From Falsigemmobacter intermedius (GTDB taxonomy: Bacteria; Pseudomonadota; Alphaproteobacteria; Rhodobacterales; Rhodobacteraceae), in NCBI RefSeq assembly GCF_004054105.1, contig NZ_SBLC01000003.1, forward strand, positions 124,001 through 188,000: a DNA stretch of 64,000 bases. The letters run 5' to 3'. Shown piece after piece: positions 54,674 to 63,482 of the stretch; within the stretch, counting starts at the first letter, position 1; each line of letters begins with the position of its first letter. Position numbers and translations under genes: made by a program. The notes below the pieces were generated by a model. The model saw only the letters and a program-made list of their open reading frames with translations, was not told the DNA's origin and made no database searches.

Positions 54674-55840
54674 ATGCCGATCAAAAACCGTTTTGCCGAA
54701 CTCCTGCCCGAGATCACCGCCTGGCGGCATGATTTCCATCGCCATCCTGAGCTGATGTATGAGGTGCATCGCACGGCGGGTCTGGTGGCAGAGCGGCTGA
54801 AAGAATTTGGCTGTGATGAGGTGGTGCCGGGCATTGGCCGCACGGGGGTTGTCGGCGTTATCCGCGGTAAATCAACGGCTTCGGGTAAGGTGATCGGCCT
54901 GCGGGCCGATATGGATGCGCTGCCGATCCCGGAGGCCAGCGGGCTTGATTATGCCTCGACCATTCCCGGCGTCAGCCATGCCTGCGGCCATGACGGGCAC
55001 ACGGCGATGCTTTTGGGGGCTGCGAAATATCTGGCCGAAACCCGCAATTTTGACGGCACCGTTGTGCTGCTGTTCCAGCCCGCAGAAGAGGGCGGCGCAG
55101 GCGGAAAAGCCATGGTGGATGACGGCGTCATGGAGCGCTGGAACATTCAGGAAGTCTACGGCATGCATAATATGCCGGGCATTAAGGCGGGCACTTTTGC
55201 GATCCGCAGCGGCGCGCTGCTTGCCTCGGCGGACAGCCTTGAGATTCGGGTGACCGGCAAGGGCGGCCATGCAGCGGCCCCCCATCAGGCGATCGACACC
55301 TCTCTGGTGGCGGCGCAGATCATCGTCTCGGCGCAAAGCGTGGTCTCGCGGAATGTCGATCCGCTCAAGAGCGTGGTGCTGTCCATCTGCACGATCGAAA
55401 CCGACAGTCAGGCCCGCAACGTCATCCCCCATACGGTGAAGATGACCGGCACGGTCCGCTGCCTCGATGAAAAGATGCGCGATGTGGCCGAAGAGAGCCT
55501 GCGCCGCATCGTCACCTCGACGGCTGAGGCTTTCGGCGCCACGGCGGAACTGATTTATGAGCGCGGTTATCCGGTCACCGTCAATCACCCCGCGCAGACC
55601 GCCTTTGCCGCAGATATCGCTGCCGAGATCACGGCAGATGTGGATCGCGACACGCCCCCCGTCATGCCGGCTGAGGATTTCGCCTATATGCTCGAGGCGC
55701 GGCCGGGGGCCTATATGTTCCTCGGGAATGGCGACACGCCGATGTGCCACCACCCGGCTTACCGCTTTGATGATGAGATCATGCCGCTGGGCTGCAGCTG
55801 GTTTGCGCTGCTGGCTGAGCGTCGGATGCCCGCACAGTAA
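54674..55840 (+). CDS. M20-family amidohydrolase, copy 1
   Basis: The 388-residue enzyme is of the M20D hippurate/N-acyl-amino-acid hydrolase type: WRHDFHRHPELMYE, LRADMDALPI, ACGHDGHTAMLLGAAKYL with metal Cys/His, and FQPAEEGGAGG with the catalytic Glu. The dimerisation domain lies in the middle. It removes acyl groups from amino acids or related amides in the cytosol. Start ATG follows aggggcc. The next gene is a paralogue 27 bp downstream. Confidence 0.93.
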   Translation: MPIKNRFAELLPEITAWRHDFHRHPELMYEVHRTAGLVAERLKEFGCDEVVPGIGRTGVVGVIRGKSTASGKVIGLRADMDALPIPEASGLDYASTIPGVSHACGHDGHTAMLLGAAKYLAETRNFDGTVVLLFQPAEEGGAGGKAMVDDGVMERWNIQEVYGMHNMPGIKAGTFAIRSGALLASADSLEIRVTGKGGHAAAPHQAIDTSLVAAQIIVSAQSVVSRNVDPLKSVVLSICTIETDSQARNVIPHTVKMTGTVRCLDEKMRDVAEESLRRIVTSTAEAFGATAELIYERGYPVTVNHPAQTAFAADIAAEITADVDRDTPPVMPAEDFAYMLEARPGAYMFLGNGDTPMCHHPAYRFDDEIMPLGCSWFALLAERRMPAQ

Positions 55841-55867
55841 TTCACAGGACCAACAGGGAAGACCAAT

Positions 55868-57037
55868 ATGCCGGTGAAAAACCGCCTTGCAGAACTGCAG
55901 CCCGAAATCGCCGCCTGGCGTCAGCATCTGCATGAAAATCCCGAGCTTCAATACGAGCTTTATAAGACCTCTGCCTTTGTCGAAGCGCGCCTGCGCGAGA
56001 TGGAGATTGATGAGATCACCCCCGGTGTCGGGAAAACCGGTATCGTGGCCGTGATTAAGGGCCGCACCAATACCTCGGGTCGGGTGGTGCTGCTGCGCGC
56101 CGATATGGACGCGCTGCCGATCCTCGAAGACACCGGCCTTGCTTATCAGTCGAAGACCCCAGGCGTTATGCATGCCTGCGGCCATGATGGTCACACTGCC
56201 ATGCTGCTCGGCGCGGCGAAATATCTCTCCGAGACCCGGAACTTCGACGGTACTGCCGTGCTGATGTTCCAGCCTGCCGAAGAGGGCGGTGCGGGGGCCA
56301 AGGCGATGATCGATGAGGGCGTGCTCACCCGCTGGGGCAAGGTTTCAGAGGCTTATGGTCTGCACAACTGGCCGGGCATTCCGACGGGGCAGTTCGCGGT
56401 CAAATCAGGACCGCTGATGGCGGCGACCAATACCTTCCGCATCGTGGTCAAGGGACGTGGCGGCCATGCGGCTAAGCCCCATGACACCATCGACCCGACC
56501 GTGATCGGCTCGCAGATCGTGCTGGCGCTGCAGACCATTGCTTCGCGGGTCAATGATCCGCTGAAGTCGATTGTGGTCTCGGTGACCTCGTTCCAGACCA
56601 GCTCTGAGGCCTATAACGTGATCCCGCAGCAGGTTGAGCTGCGCGGCACGGTCCGCACGCTTTACAAAGAAAGCCGCCAGCTGGCCGGTGAGCGCGTGAA
56701 GGCCATCGCCGAAGGCACCGCGCTTGCCAATGGCGCTGTGGCAGAGGTGGAGTGGATCGAAGGCTACCCCGGCGTGGTGAACCACGAAGCCGAGACCGGC
56801 TATGCCATCAAAGTGGCCGAACAGGTCTCGGGCGTTCCGGTCCATCCGATCCTGCCGACCATGGGCGGCGAAGATTTCGCCTATCTCCTCGAAGAGGTCC
56901 CGGGTGCCTATATCTTCATGGGCAATGGCGACACCGCAGGGGTTCACCACCCCGCCTATAACTTTGACGATACTGCGATTCCTTTCGGCTCCTCCTGGCT
57001 GGTCGGCATGGTGGAAAGCCGTCTCCCCATCGCATGA
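55868..57037 (+). CDS. M20-family amidohydrolase, copy 2
   Basis: The 389-residue enzyme shares with its neighbour nearly all core motifs: MPVKNRLAELQPEIAAWR, LRADMDALPI, ACGHDGHTAMLLGAAKYL and FQPAEEGGAGAKAMI. It keeps the canonical TMGGEDFAYLL, where copy 1 reads MPAEDFAYML. The two probably arose by tandem duplication and then diverged in substrate. They appear to be one transcription unit. Confidence 0.93.
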   Translation: MPVKNRLAELQPEIAAWRQHLHENPELQYELYKTSAFVEARLREMEIDEITPGVGKTGIVAVIKGRTNTSGRVVLLRADMDALPILEDTGLAYQSKTPGVMHACGHDGHTAMLLGAAKYLSETRNFDGTAVLMFQPAEEGGAGAKAMIDEGVLTRWGKVSEAYGLHNWPGIPTGQFAVKSGPLMAATNTFRIVVKGRGGHAAKPHDTIDPTVIGSQIVLALQTIASRVNDPLKSIVVSVTSFQTSSEAYNVIPQQVELRGTVRTLYKESRQLAGERVKAIAEGTALANGAVAEVEWIEGYPGVVNHEAETGYAIKVAEQVSGVPVHPILPTMGGEDFAYLLEEVPGAYIFMGNGDTAGVHHPAYNFDDTAIPFGSSWLVGMVESRLPIA

Positions 57038-57140
57038 TCTCTGTCGCTGCGGGCCATCAGGTCTTTTCGGATGGCCCGCAGCGCCTTACATAGCCTACGA
57101 GTGAGGCGGGGCGCGGCACGCCCCGGCCAAGGAGCGTAAG

Positions 57141-58256
57141 ATGACCCCGAAATCCCTGACCATTGCTGAGATCGCCGCCTCGATTGGCGCGCGCGCTGAG
57201 GGCAAGACTGAGCTGCGCGTGATCCGTGCGGCAGAGCCTCATACCGCAGGGCCTGAGGATCTCGCGCTGGCAATGGACCCGAAATATGCCGGCGGGCTTG
57301 AGAAGGGGCAGGCCCGCGCTGCGGTGATCTGGGACGGGGCGGATCATCGCACCCTTGGTCTCGAGGCCGCCATCTATATTTCCCGCCCGCGTCTTGCCAT
57401 GGCGGGGATCGCGCGTGTCTTTGATCCGGGCCCTGAGATCGCGCCGGGTATCCACCCGATGAGCGTGATTGATCCCACCGCCGAGATTGGTGAGGGCGCG
57501 GCCATCGGCCCCTTCGTCACCATTGGCGCGGGGGTGAAAATCGGGAAGGGCGCACAGATCGCGAGCCATGTCTCGATCGCGGAATATGCGCAGATCGGGG
57601 CGGATGCGTTGCTGCTGCAGGGCGTGCGGATCTGTCACCGCGTGACCATTGGCGAGCGCTTCATCGCGCATCCCGGCGTGGTGATCGGCGCTGACGGATT
57701 TTCCTATGTCACCCCTGAGAAATCCGGGGTCGAGCAGATCCGCGACACGCTTGGTGAGCGCAAGGACTTCCGGGAGCAGACCTGGTCGCGCATTGCCTCG
57801 CTCGGCGGGGTTGAGATCGGCGACGATGTTGAGATCGGCGCCAATGCCTGCGTCGATCGCGGCACGGTCAGGGCGACGCGCATCGGTTCGGGCAGCAAGC
57901 TCGATAATATGGTGCATGTCGGCCATAACGTGCAGGTCGGGCGCGATTGCCTGCTGTGCGGACAGGTCGGGATCGCGGGGTCTTCGGTGATCGGCGATCG
58001 CACCGTTCTGGGCGGCCAATGCGGCGTCTCCGACAATATTTCCGTAGGCTCTGACGTGATCGCCGGGGGCGCGAGCAAAATCTTTACCAATGTTCCGGCA
58101 GGAAGGGTGATCCTTGGCAGCCCGGCGGTGAAGATGGACACCCAGATCGAGATCAACAAAGCCGTCCGCCGTCTGCCGCGCTTCATGGCAAAGATGGAGG
58201 CGTTTCAGAAGTCCCTCAGCGCCGGGAAGACCGGCGACGGATCGGAGAGCGCATGA
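57141..58256 (+). CDS. lpxD: UDP-3-O-acylglucosamine N-acyltransferase (LpxD family)
   Basis: The 371-residue protein has the LpxD layout: an N-terminal uridine-binding domain with LTIAEIAASIGA, a left-handed beta-helix with hexapeptide repeats (IGEGAAIGPFVTIGAGVKIGKGAQI), the catalytic His at about 262 in HVGHNVQVG, and a C-terminal helix (INKAVRRLPRFMAKM) that contacts ACP. LpxD adds the second hydroxyacyl chain to the lipid A precursor. Unusually it lies in an operon with its own ACP and ketoacyl synthase, not with fabZ-lpxA, so it may be a second paralogue. Confidence 0.9.
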   Translation: MTPKSLTIAEIAASIGARAEGKTELRVIRAAEPHTAGPEDLALAMDPKYAGGLEKGQARAAVIWDGADHRTLGLEAAIYISRPRLAMAGIARVFDPGPEIAPGIHPMSVIDPTAEIGEGAAIGPFVTIGAGVKIGKGAQIASHVSIAEYAQIGADALLLQGVRICHRVTIGERFIAHPGVVIGADGFSYVTPEKSGVEQIRDTLGERKDFREQTWSRIASLGGVEIGDDVEIGANACVDRGTVRATRIGSGSKLDNMVHVGHNVQVGRDCLLCGQVGIAGSSVIGDRTVLGGQCGVSDNISVGSDVIAGGASKIFTNVPAGRVILGSPAVKMDTQIEINKAVRRLPRFMAKMEAFQKSLSAGKTGDGSESA

Positions 58257-58513
58257 CGGCACAGGCGCGCATTCTGGCCATTGTGGCGGCCCAGTGCGGG
58301 CGGCCCGTGGCGGATCTGCGCCTGAACGACACGCCCGAAAGCCTGGGTCTCGACAGCATGGCGCTGGTTGAGATCCTCTTTGCGCTGGAGGAGAGCTTTG
58401 GTGTTTCGCTGCCCTTCAATGCCAATACGCCTGAGGCTGAGGGGCTGGACTTTTCCTCGCTCGCCAGTCTGATCGCCGGGGTTGAGGCGCAGCTGGCCGC
58501 TGCCGCGCCGTGA
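58253..58513 (+). CDS. Acyl carrier protein
   Basis: The 86-residue protein has the ACP four-helix pattern and the phosphopantetheine site GLDSM with Ser35. It differs from housekeeping AcpP (less acidic, C-terminal Ala-rich tail, NANTPEAEG loop), so it is a specialised ACP. It starts at an ATGA overlap with lpxD and ends at a GTGA overlap with the synthase gene. It may carry the acyl chain used by the adjacent LpxD. Confidence 0.9.
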   Translation: MTAQARILAIVAAQCGRPVADLRLNDTPESLGLDSMALVEILFALEESFGVSLPFNANTPEAEGLDFSSLASLIAGVEAQLAAAAP

Positions 58514-59712
58514 GGCGGGTGGTCATCACCGGGGCAGGGACGGTCAATACCCTCGCCCGTGATGTGCCAGGCACTTTGGCCGCCTTTCGGGAGGGGCGCT
58601 GCGGGATCGGACCGCTTGATCTGCCCGATCCCGAGCGCCTGCAGATCCGCATCGGGGCTCAGGTGCGCGACTGGCAGCCGGAGGCGCTGTTCCCCGGGAA
58701 CAGGCTTCCCCTTTATGACCGCTTTACGCAATTCGCCCTGATCGCCGGGGCAGAGGCCATGGCGGGCGCGGGGCTCTGCGTCGATGAGGCGCTGGCCCAT
58801 CGTGCCGGCGCGATCCTCGGATCTGCGGGCGGCGGGCTGACGACCTCGGATGCCGCTTATCGTGAAGTCTATCAGGAGGGGCGGGCAAGGGTGCATCCCT
58901 TCACCGTTCCGCGTCTGATGAACAGCGCGGCGGCCAGTCATCTCTCCATGGCTCATGGGTTGAAAGGCCCGGTGTTTTCGCTCGCCAGCGCCTGCGCGGG
59001 CTCAAACCACGCGATGGGGCTGGCGTTTCAGCTGATCCGGAGCGGGGCTGCGGATGTCATGCTCTGCGGCGGAGCCGAGGCGATGATCAGCTTCGGCGGC
59101 CTGAAGGCCTGGGAGGGGTTGCGCGTCATGTCGCCCACCGGCTGTCGCCCTTTCAGTGCCGATCGGGACGGCATGGTCATGGGGGAAGGGGCTGCGGTAT
59201 TTGTTTTCGAGGAATACGAACGCGCAAGAGACCGGGGGGCGGATATTCTGGCCGAGGTGGCGGGGTTTGGCATGACCGCCGATGCCGCCGACATCGTCCT
59301 GCCCTCGCCCGAGGGCGCGGCCCATGCCATGCGGGCGGCGCTTCGGGATGCCGGACTTCAGCCCTCAGACATCGGCTACATCAACGCCCATGGAACCGGG
59401 ACAGCCGCCAATGACCGCAGCGAATCCCAGGCCATCCGCGAGGTCTTCGGGGATGCGCCCCCGCCGGTCTCTTCGACCAAATCCATGCATGGTCATGTCA
59501 TGGGGGCAACGGGCGCGATTGAGCTTCTGGCCTGTCTGATGGCGCTGCGCGACGGGATCCTTGCACCGACCATCGGTCGCAGCCTCGCCGATCCCGAATG
59601 CCTGACGGATGTGGTCGCCGGGCAGGCGCGCCCGGTGCAGCTTCGTGCAACCCTGTCCAATGCCTTTGCTTTTGGCGGGTTGAATGCGGTGATCGCCCTC
59701 AAGGCGATATGA
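58510..59712 (+). CDS. Beta-ketoacyl-ACP synthase (KAS II/FabF type)
   Basis: The 400-residue thiolase-fold enzyme has the complete Cys-His-His triad: Cys162 in ASACAGSNHAMG, His294 in NAHGTGT and His329 in KSMHGHVMGATGA. It would elongate acyl chains on the ACP encoded just upstream. A GTG start overlaps the ACP stop. It is probably a dedicated synthase rather than the main FabF, which usually sits in fab clusters. It ends at a bidirectional terminator. Confidence 0.92.
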   Translation: MRRVVITGAGTVNTLARDVPGTLAAFREGRCGIGPLDLPDPERLQIRIGAQVRDWQPEALFPGNRLPLYDRFTQFALIAGAEAMAGAGLCVDEALAHRAGAILGSAGGGLTTSDAAYREVYQEGRARVHPFTVPRLMNSAAASHLSMAHGLKGPVFSLASACAGSNHAMGLAFQLIRSGAADVMLCGGAEAMISFGGLKAWEGLRVMSPTGCRPFSADRDGMVMGEGAAVFVFEEYERARDRGADILAEVAGFGMTADAADIVLPSPEGAAHAMRAALRDAGLQPSDIGYINAHGTGTAANDRSESQAIREVFGDAPPPVSSTKSMHGHVMGATGAIELLACLMALRDGILAPTIGRSLADPECLTDVVAGQARPVQLRATLSNAFAFGGLNAVIALKAI

Positions 59713-59745
59713 AAAGGGCGGCGGCCTTTCAGCCACCGCCCTTCT
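59713..59745. terminator. Bidirectional terminator between KAS and IalB genes
   Basis: aagggcggcggc (59714-59725) pairs with gccaccgccctt (59732-59743) with one mismatch; T-rich on the minus-strand side. Confidence 0.75.
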
Positions 59746-59764
59746 GATCTCCTGAGGTCCGGCC

Positions 59765-60478
59765 TCAGTTCTGCGACGCTGCCGGGGCCTGGGCCTTGGC
59801 TGCTTCCTGCGCCGCTTTATCCGCAGCGTCATTGGCTTTCAGCATCGCATCCCAGGCGGCCGTAAAGCCTTTCAGCGAGAGGGTGATATCAACCTGCTCA
59901 TCGGGCAGCATGGCCGGCACGATGGTCACGGTGCCTTTGTTGCCTTTGCGGAAGCTGTCGACCTCAGCGGCGGTAAAGCCCACGCGGGCCACGCAGCCGA
60001 TCGGCGCGCAGAGCGTGAAGGGGTAACGCTTGGGCTGCGCGCTGTCGATCCGTACGGTGACCTGAGCGGTCAGCAGCGTCTCAAGCGGCGTTACAATCGA
60101 GGCACCGGCCACAGCCTGACCACCCGGGGGCAGGTTGAAGAGATTGATCTCTGCCACCGAATTGCCCTCTGCGTCCTTCAGCAGCTGATAGGCCTGGCAG
60201 GGATCAACACCGGTTTCCGAGCGGATGCAGTTCAACTGCCAGTCGCCGAACGTCTCTTTGATATAGGTGGTGCCGGTCTGGGCGGTTTCTTCGCCCATGG
60301 ACATGCCGGCAGGCGCTGCCGGAGCAGCCTGCGAATTGCCCTCAGCAGGCGCTTCAGTCGGAGCCTGAGCCGCAGGCGCCTCAGGGGCAGCCGGGGTTTC
60401 AGGCGCGGTCTGCGCTGCGAGAGGCGATGCCAGGGCCATCGAGAGGGCCAGGGCGAAGAACGTTTCGGTCGATTTCAT
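59765..60478 (-). CDS. Invasion-associated locus B (IalB)-like secreted protein
   Basis: The 237-residue precursor has a signal peptide (FFALALSMALASPLAAQ), a Pro/Ala/Glu-rich linker of some 45 residues, and the IalB domain: FGDWQLNCIRSETGVDPCQAYQLL, ASIVTPLETLLTAQVTVRID, YPFTLCAPIGCVARVGFT. Four cysteines probably pair. The C-terminus is an Ala/Gln-rich tail. It is periplasmic or surface-exposed; in Bartonella the family aids host-cell entry, but in free-living relatives the role is unknown. Confidence 0.9.
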   Translation of the reverse strand: MKSTETFFALALSMALASPLAAQTAPETPAAPEAPAAQAPTEAPAEGNSQAAPAAPAGMSMGEETAQTGTTYIKETFGDWQLNCIRSETGVDPCQAYQLLKDAEGNSVAEINLFNLPPGGQAVAGASIVTPLETLLTAQVTVRIDSAQPKRYPFTLCAPIGCVARVGFTAAEVDSFRKGNKGTVTIVPAMLPDEQVDITLSLKGFTAAWDAMLKANDAADKAAQEAAKAQAPAASQN

Positions 60479-60534
60479 GTCAATCCCGCAAACATTTGGA
60501 TCTGTACCGGGGTTATCACGGGGGCCTGAGTAAG

Positions 60535-60666
60535 TCAGTCCCCTATCCGGGGGGGAAGGCGTATTCCCGCCGCATCCCCCGCATTTGTGATCCGCACCCG
60601 GCGGAAGTTGGATAGTGATAAGGCTCTGTCTGAAATGCGGAAAAGGGCCTTAAGGCCCTTTTCCAT
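60535..60666 (-). CDS. Possible 43-residue small protein upstream of the ialB-like gene
   Basis: ATG 60666 to TGA 60535; a gggag lies about 11 bases upstream and a good promoter at 60710-60738. The frame begins inside a perfect 26-base palindrome that would hide the start codon. The product is basic and soluble with no known motif. It may be a real short gene or a by-product of a structured leader. Confidence 0.25.
   Translation of the reverse strand: MEKGLKALFRISDRALSLSNFRRVRITNAGDAAGIRLPPRIGD
60639..60664. terminator. Perfect 26-base palindrome, terminator-like
   Basis: ggaaaagggcc-ttaa-ggcccttttcc forms an 11-bp hairpin with a four-base loop on either strand, with T-runs inside the 3' arm. 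It lies 30-60 bases after the predicted start of a minus-strand transcript and 160 bp before the ialB-like gene. Confidence 0.7.
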
Positions 60667-60709
60667 GATCTTATTGCTCCCTGTCGGACTGGCCGACTTA
60701 TATGCCCTC

Positions 60710-60738
60710 AGGCTAGGCGGGCTGCGACAATCCGTCAA
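60710..60738 (-). promoter_or_regulatory. Minus-strand promoter upstream of the ialB-like gene
   Basis: On the minus strand TTGACG (60733-60738), 17-base spacer, TAGCCT (60710-60715). Transcription would begin near 60703 and meet the palindrome at 60639-60664 before reaching the ialB-like gene. Confidence 0.55.
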
Positions 60739-60802
60739 TAAAGATTTACAATTTTCCTGCAACCGAAGGCTGACCTGCCCGCTCTGCGACCATCTGAACA
60801 GA

Positions 60803-60832
60803 AAAAAGGCCGCGCCGGAGAGGGCGCGGCCA
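60803..60832 (-). terminator. Orphan minus-strand terminator
   Basis: On the minus strand ggccgcgcc pairs with ggcgcggcc around a six-base loop, followed by tttttt. No gene on the minus strand ends here, so it may close an unannotated RNA from the region 60835-60970 or an antisense transcript. Confidence 0.6.
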
Positions 60833-60972
60833 GTCTGACAGGGACGGGGGCCCGCCCCGGCAGAGCGGCGGACCCCGAAAGCCATAGTGGCGCAGAAGAA
60901 TTAAGAGAGTATGCTGCGGGGCGGTGAAATCCCCGGATACCTGGCAGCGCCGGGGCGGGACACGGAGGTCGG

Positions 60973-62532
60973 ATGACAGATCGAATTTTTGCCGGCGGCG
61001 GCGGCGTGGATTATGCAGAGCCTCAGGCGCTTTTGCTGGGCTATGCCAACCGTCACGGGCTGATTGCGGGGGCGACGGGCACCGGGAAAACGGTGACCCT
61101 TCAGATCCTGGCAGAGGGTTTTTCTGCCGCGGGTGTTCCGGTGGTTCTGGCCGATGTGAAGGGCGATCTGTCGGGGCTTGCAAAGCCCGGCGTGGCAGAG
61201 GGCAAGCTTCACGAGGCTTTCGTCAAACGCTCTCAGACCATCGGTCTTGATCTTGAGTATAAGGCTTTCCCGGTGGCCTTCTGGGACATCTGGGGCGAGC
61301 AGGGTCACCCGCTGCGGGCCACGGTGGCCGAGATGGGGCCGGTGCTGATCGCGCGGATGCTGGAGCTGACCGAGCCGCAGGAGGGTGTTCTCAATATCGC
61401 CTTCCGCCTCGCGGATGAGCAGGGCCTGCCGCTTCTGGATTTCAAGGATCTGACCGCCGTTCTTGCCTTCCTTGCCGAGAATGCGAAGTCGATTAATCCC
61501 GCCTGGGGCTATGTCGCTCCGGCGTCCATCGGGGCGATTCAGCGCCGTCTGCTGGTGCTGGAAAACCAGGGCGGGGCTGCGATGTTCGGCGAGCCGGCAC
61601 TCGAGCTGGCGGATCTGATGCGGCAGTCCGATGACGGGCGCGGCGTCATCAATATCCTCGCTGCGGACCGGCTGATGAACACACCGCGGCTTTATTCCAT
61701 GGTGCTGCTGTGGATCCTTTCTGAGTTGTTCGAAGAGCTTCCCGAGGTCGGAAACCCGGATAAACCAAGGCTCGTCTTCTTCTTTGATGAGGCGCATCTC
61801 CTGTTTGACGGTGCCCCGAAAGCGCTGATCGACCGGATTGAGCAGGTTGCGCGACTGATCCGCTCCAAGGGGGTCGGGGTCTATTTCGTGACGCAGAATC
61901 CGGCGGATGTGCCGGAGGTGGTGCTCGGTCAGCTGGGCAACCGGGTGCAGCACGCGCTGCGCGCCTTTACCGCCAAAGACCAGCGCGAGTTGCGTCAGGC
62001 GGCGCAGAACTACCGCGCCAATCCGCGTTTCAGCATCGAAGATGCGATCCGCGAGGTCGGTACGGGTGAAGCGGTGACGTCCTTTCTGGAAGCGAAAGGC
62101 GTGCCGGGGGTGGCCGAGCGGACGCTCATTCGCCCGCCGTCCTCCTTCAACGGCCCGCTGACACTGGCCGAGCGGGCGGCGGTGATCGCGGCCTCACCGT
62201 TGGCGGCGAAATACGAAAAGCTGCTCGATCGCGATTCGGCCTTTGAAATGCTGGCCCGCCGTGCGGCCCGGGCAGCGGATGAAGCCGCCGGAGCCGCCGC
62301 CGAAGTCGCCCCGGCGGAGGGCGGCGGCTACAACCGCGCGCGCCGCTATGATCCGACACCGCGCTACAGAACGCCGAAGGCCGATGCTCCGGCGCCAAAG
62401 CGCAGCAGCGGCGCGTCGCGGTCAGATTCCGTCACCCAGACCTTCGCCAAAAGCTTTGCCCGCCAGCTTGGCACCAAAAGCGGCCAGGCCCTGGTGCGCG
62501 GTATTCTCGGCACGCTGTTCCGGGGCAAGTAA
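60973..62532 (+). CDS. HerA-like helicase/ATPase, DUF853 (YjgR family)
   Basis: The 519-residue protein has Walker [11 protein letters not shown] near residues 33-42, Walker B RLVFFFDEAHLL near 265-276, a VYFVTQNPADVPEVVLGQLGNRVQHALRAFT segment like HerA/FtsK ATPases, and a low-complexity Ala/Pro/Arg region from about 430. It belongs to the YjgR family of soluble HerA-related ATPases with unknown function. The start ATG follows acggaggtcgg. It is a single gene. Confidence 0.92.
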   Translation: MTDRIFAGGGGVDYAEPQALLLGYANRHGLIAGATGTGKTVTLQILAEGFSAAGVPVVLADVKGDLSGLAKPGVAEGKLHEAFVKRSQTIGLDLEYKAFPVAFWDIWGEQGHPLRATVAEMGPVLIARMLELTEPQEGVLNIAFRLADEQGLPLLDFKDLTAVLAFLAENAKSINPAWGYVAPASIGAIQRRLLVLENQGGAAMFGEPALELADLMRQSDDGRGVINILAADRLMNTPRLYSMVLLWILSELFEELPEVGNPDKPRLVFFFDEAHLLFDGAPKALIDRIEQVARLIRSKGVGVYFVTQNPADVPEVVLGQLGNRVQHALRAFTAKDQRELRQAAQNYRANPRFSIEDAIREVGTGEAVTSFLEAKGVPGVAERTLIRPPSSFNGPLTLAERAAVIAASPLAAKYEKLLDRDSAFEMLARRAARAADEAAGAAAEVAPAEGGGYNRARRYDPTPRYRTPKADAPAPKRSSGASRSDSVTQTFAKSFARQLGTKSGQALVRGILGTLFRGK

Positions 62533-62544
62533 CCATCGCTACGA

Positions 62545-62580
62545 CAAAGGCGCTCTCTTTTTAGAGCGCCTTTGTCTTTT
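62545..62580. terminator. Bidirectional terminator after the DUF853 gene
   Basis: A perfect 12-bp stem (62545-62556 with 62563-62574), six-base loop, T-rich flank on the plus side; the convergent TPM gene ends 15 bp downstream. Confidence 0.85.
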
Positions 62581-62594
62581 CGCCTTCTCAGCTT

Positions 62595-63482
62595 TCAATA
62601 GCGCCCGGAAGCCCCGCCACCGGAGGAGGAGCCGCCCCCGAAGCCGCCGCCGCCACCAGAAGAGGAGCCGCGGTCTGAGCTTTGGTCCCCCGAGCCCGCG
62701 TCCGGCAGGGCGCGCCAGGTCTCCCAGCCGCAACTGCTGCAGAAGCGGCGCATGGAAAGGACCTCCTCGCCCGGGCGCCGGCCCGCTTTGGTGCGGATGG
62801 TTCTGGCGCGGCACTGCGGGCAGGGACGGTGGCGGGCCAGAGCGTCGCCGAGTTCTGCCCGGTTGGAGTAAAGGACCATGCCTCCGATCAGCGCCATGAA
62901 GGTGAGAAAGGTGACCAGATCATTCTCGTTCTCCTCAGGCGCATCGGGCATCCCTTCGGTCGCGGTGAAGCTGACCCCCTGTGAGAGGGGACGGGCGATG
63001 TAATCAGCAACGCCGCTCACCCCGGCCTCCAGCCCCTCCGCGTAGCGCTCATCGCGCAGCAAAGGCACCATCAGCGCATCAATGACCCGCTGTGCGCGGT
63101 TGTCCCAGACCGGCTCATAACCCGCGCCCAGCTCAATGCGGATCTCACGGGTGTCGGTGGCCACAAGGATGAGAAATCCGTCATTGCGGATCCGGTCGCC
63201 GATGCCCCAGTCGTTAAAAAGGGCCGTGGCAAAGGCCGCAAGGCCGGTCGGGCCGTCATAATCGATCGGGCTGCGCAGCGTGGCGACGACCCCGTGGATG
63301 CGGGTCTCCTCGCGCAGATCCGTCAGCCGACCGCGCAGCTCAGCCTCCTCCTCAAGGGTGAGGACATCGGCGAAATCATTGACGTAAAAGTCTTCTGCCG
63401 CAGGCAGATCGGCCAGGGCAGCGAGAGGCAAGAGCAGAAGGGCCAGCAGCCCCCCGCTCAGCATCAGCCGCAGCGCCTTCAT
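62595..63482 (-). CDS. TPM-domain (YgcG-like) membrane protein
   Basis: The 295-residue precursor has a signal peptide (LMLSGGLLALLLLPLAALA), a periplasmic TPM domain (FYVNDFADVLTLEEEAELRGRL to about residue 165, with DGFLILVATDTREIRIELGAGYE), a transmembrane helix (VTFLTFMALIGGMVLYS), a cytosolic CPQC/CSSC zinc-ribbon-like segment, and a Gly/Ser-rich tail. Family members act in phosphatase-like or PSII-repair roles. The ATG overlaps the upstream decarboxylase stop. Confidence 0.88.
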   Translation of the reverse strand: MKALRLMLSGGLLALLLLPLAALADLPAAEDFYVNDFADVLTLEEEAELRGRLTDLREETRIHGVVATLRSPIDYDGPTGLAAFATALFNDWGIGDRIRNDGFLILVATDTREIRIELGAGYEPVWDNRAQRVIDALMVPLLRDERYAEGLEAGVSGVADYIARPLSQGVSFTATEGMPDAPEENENDLVTFLTFMALIGGMVLYSNRAELGDALARHRPCPQCRARTIRTKAGRRPGEEVLSMRRFCSSCGWETWRALPDAGSGDQSSDRGSSSGGGGGFGGGSSSGGGASGRY

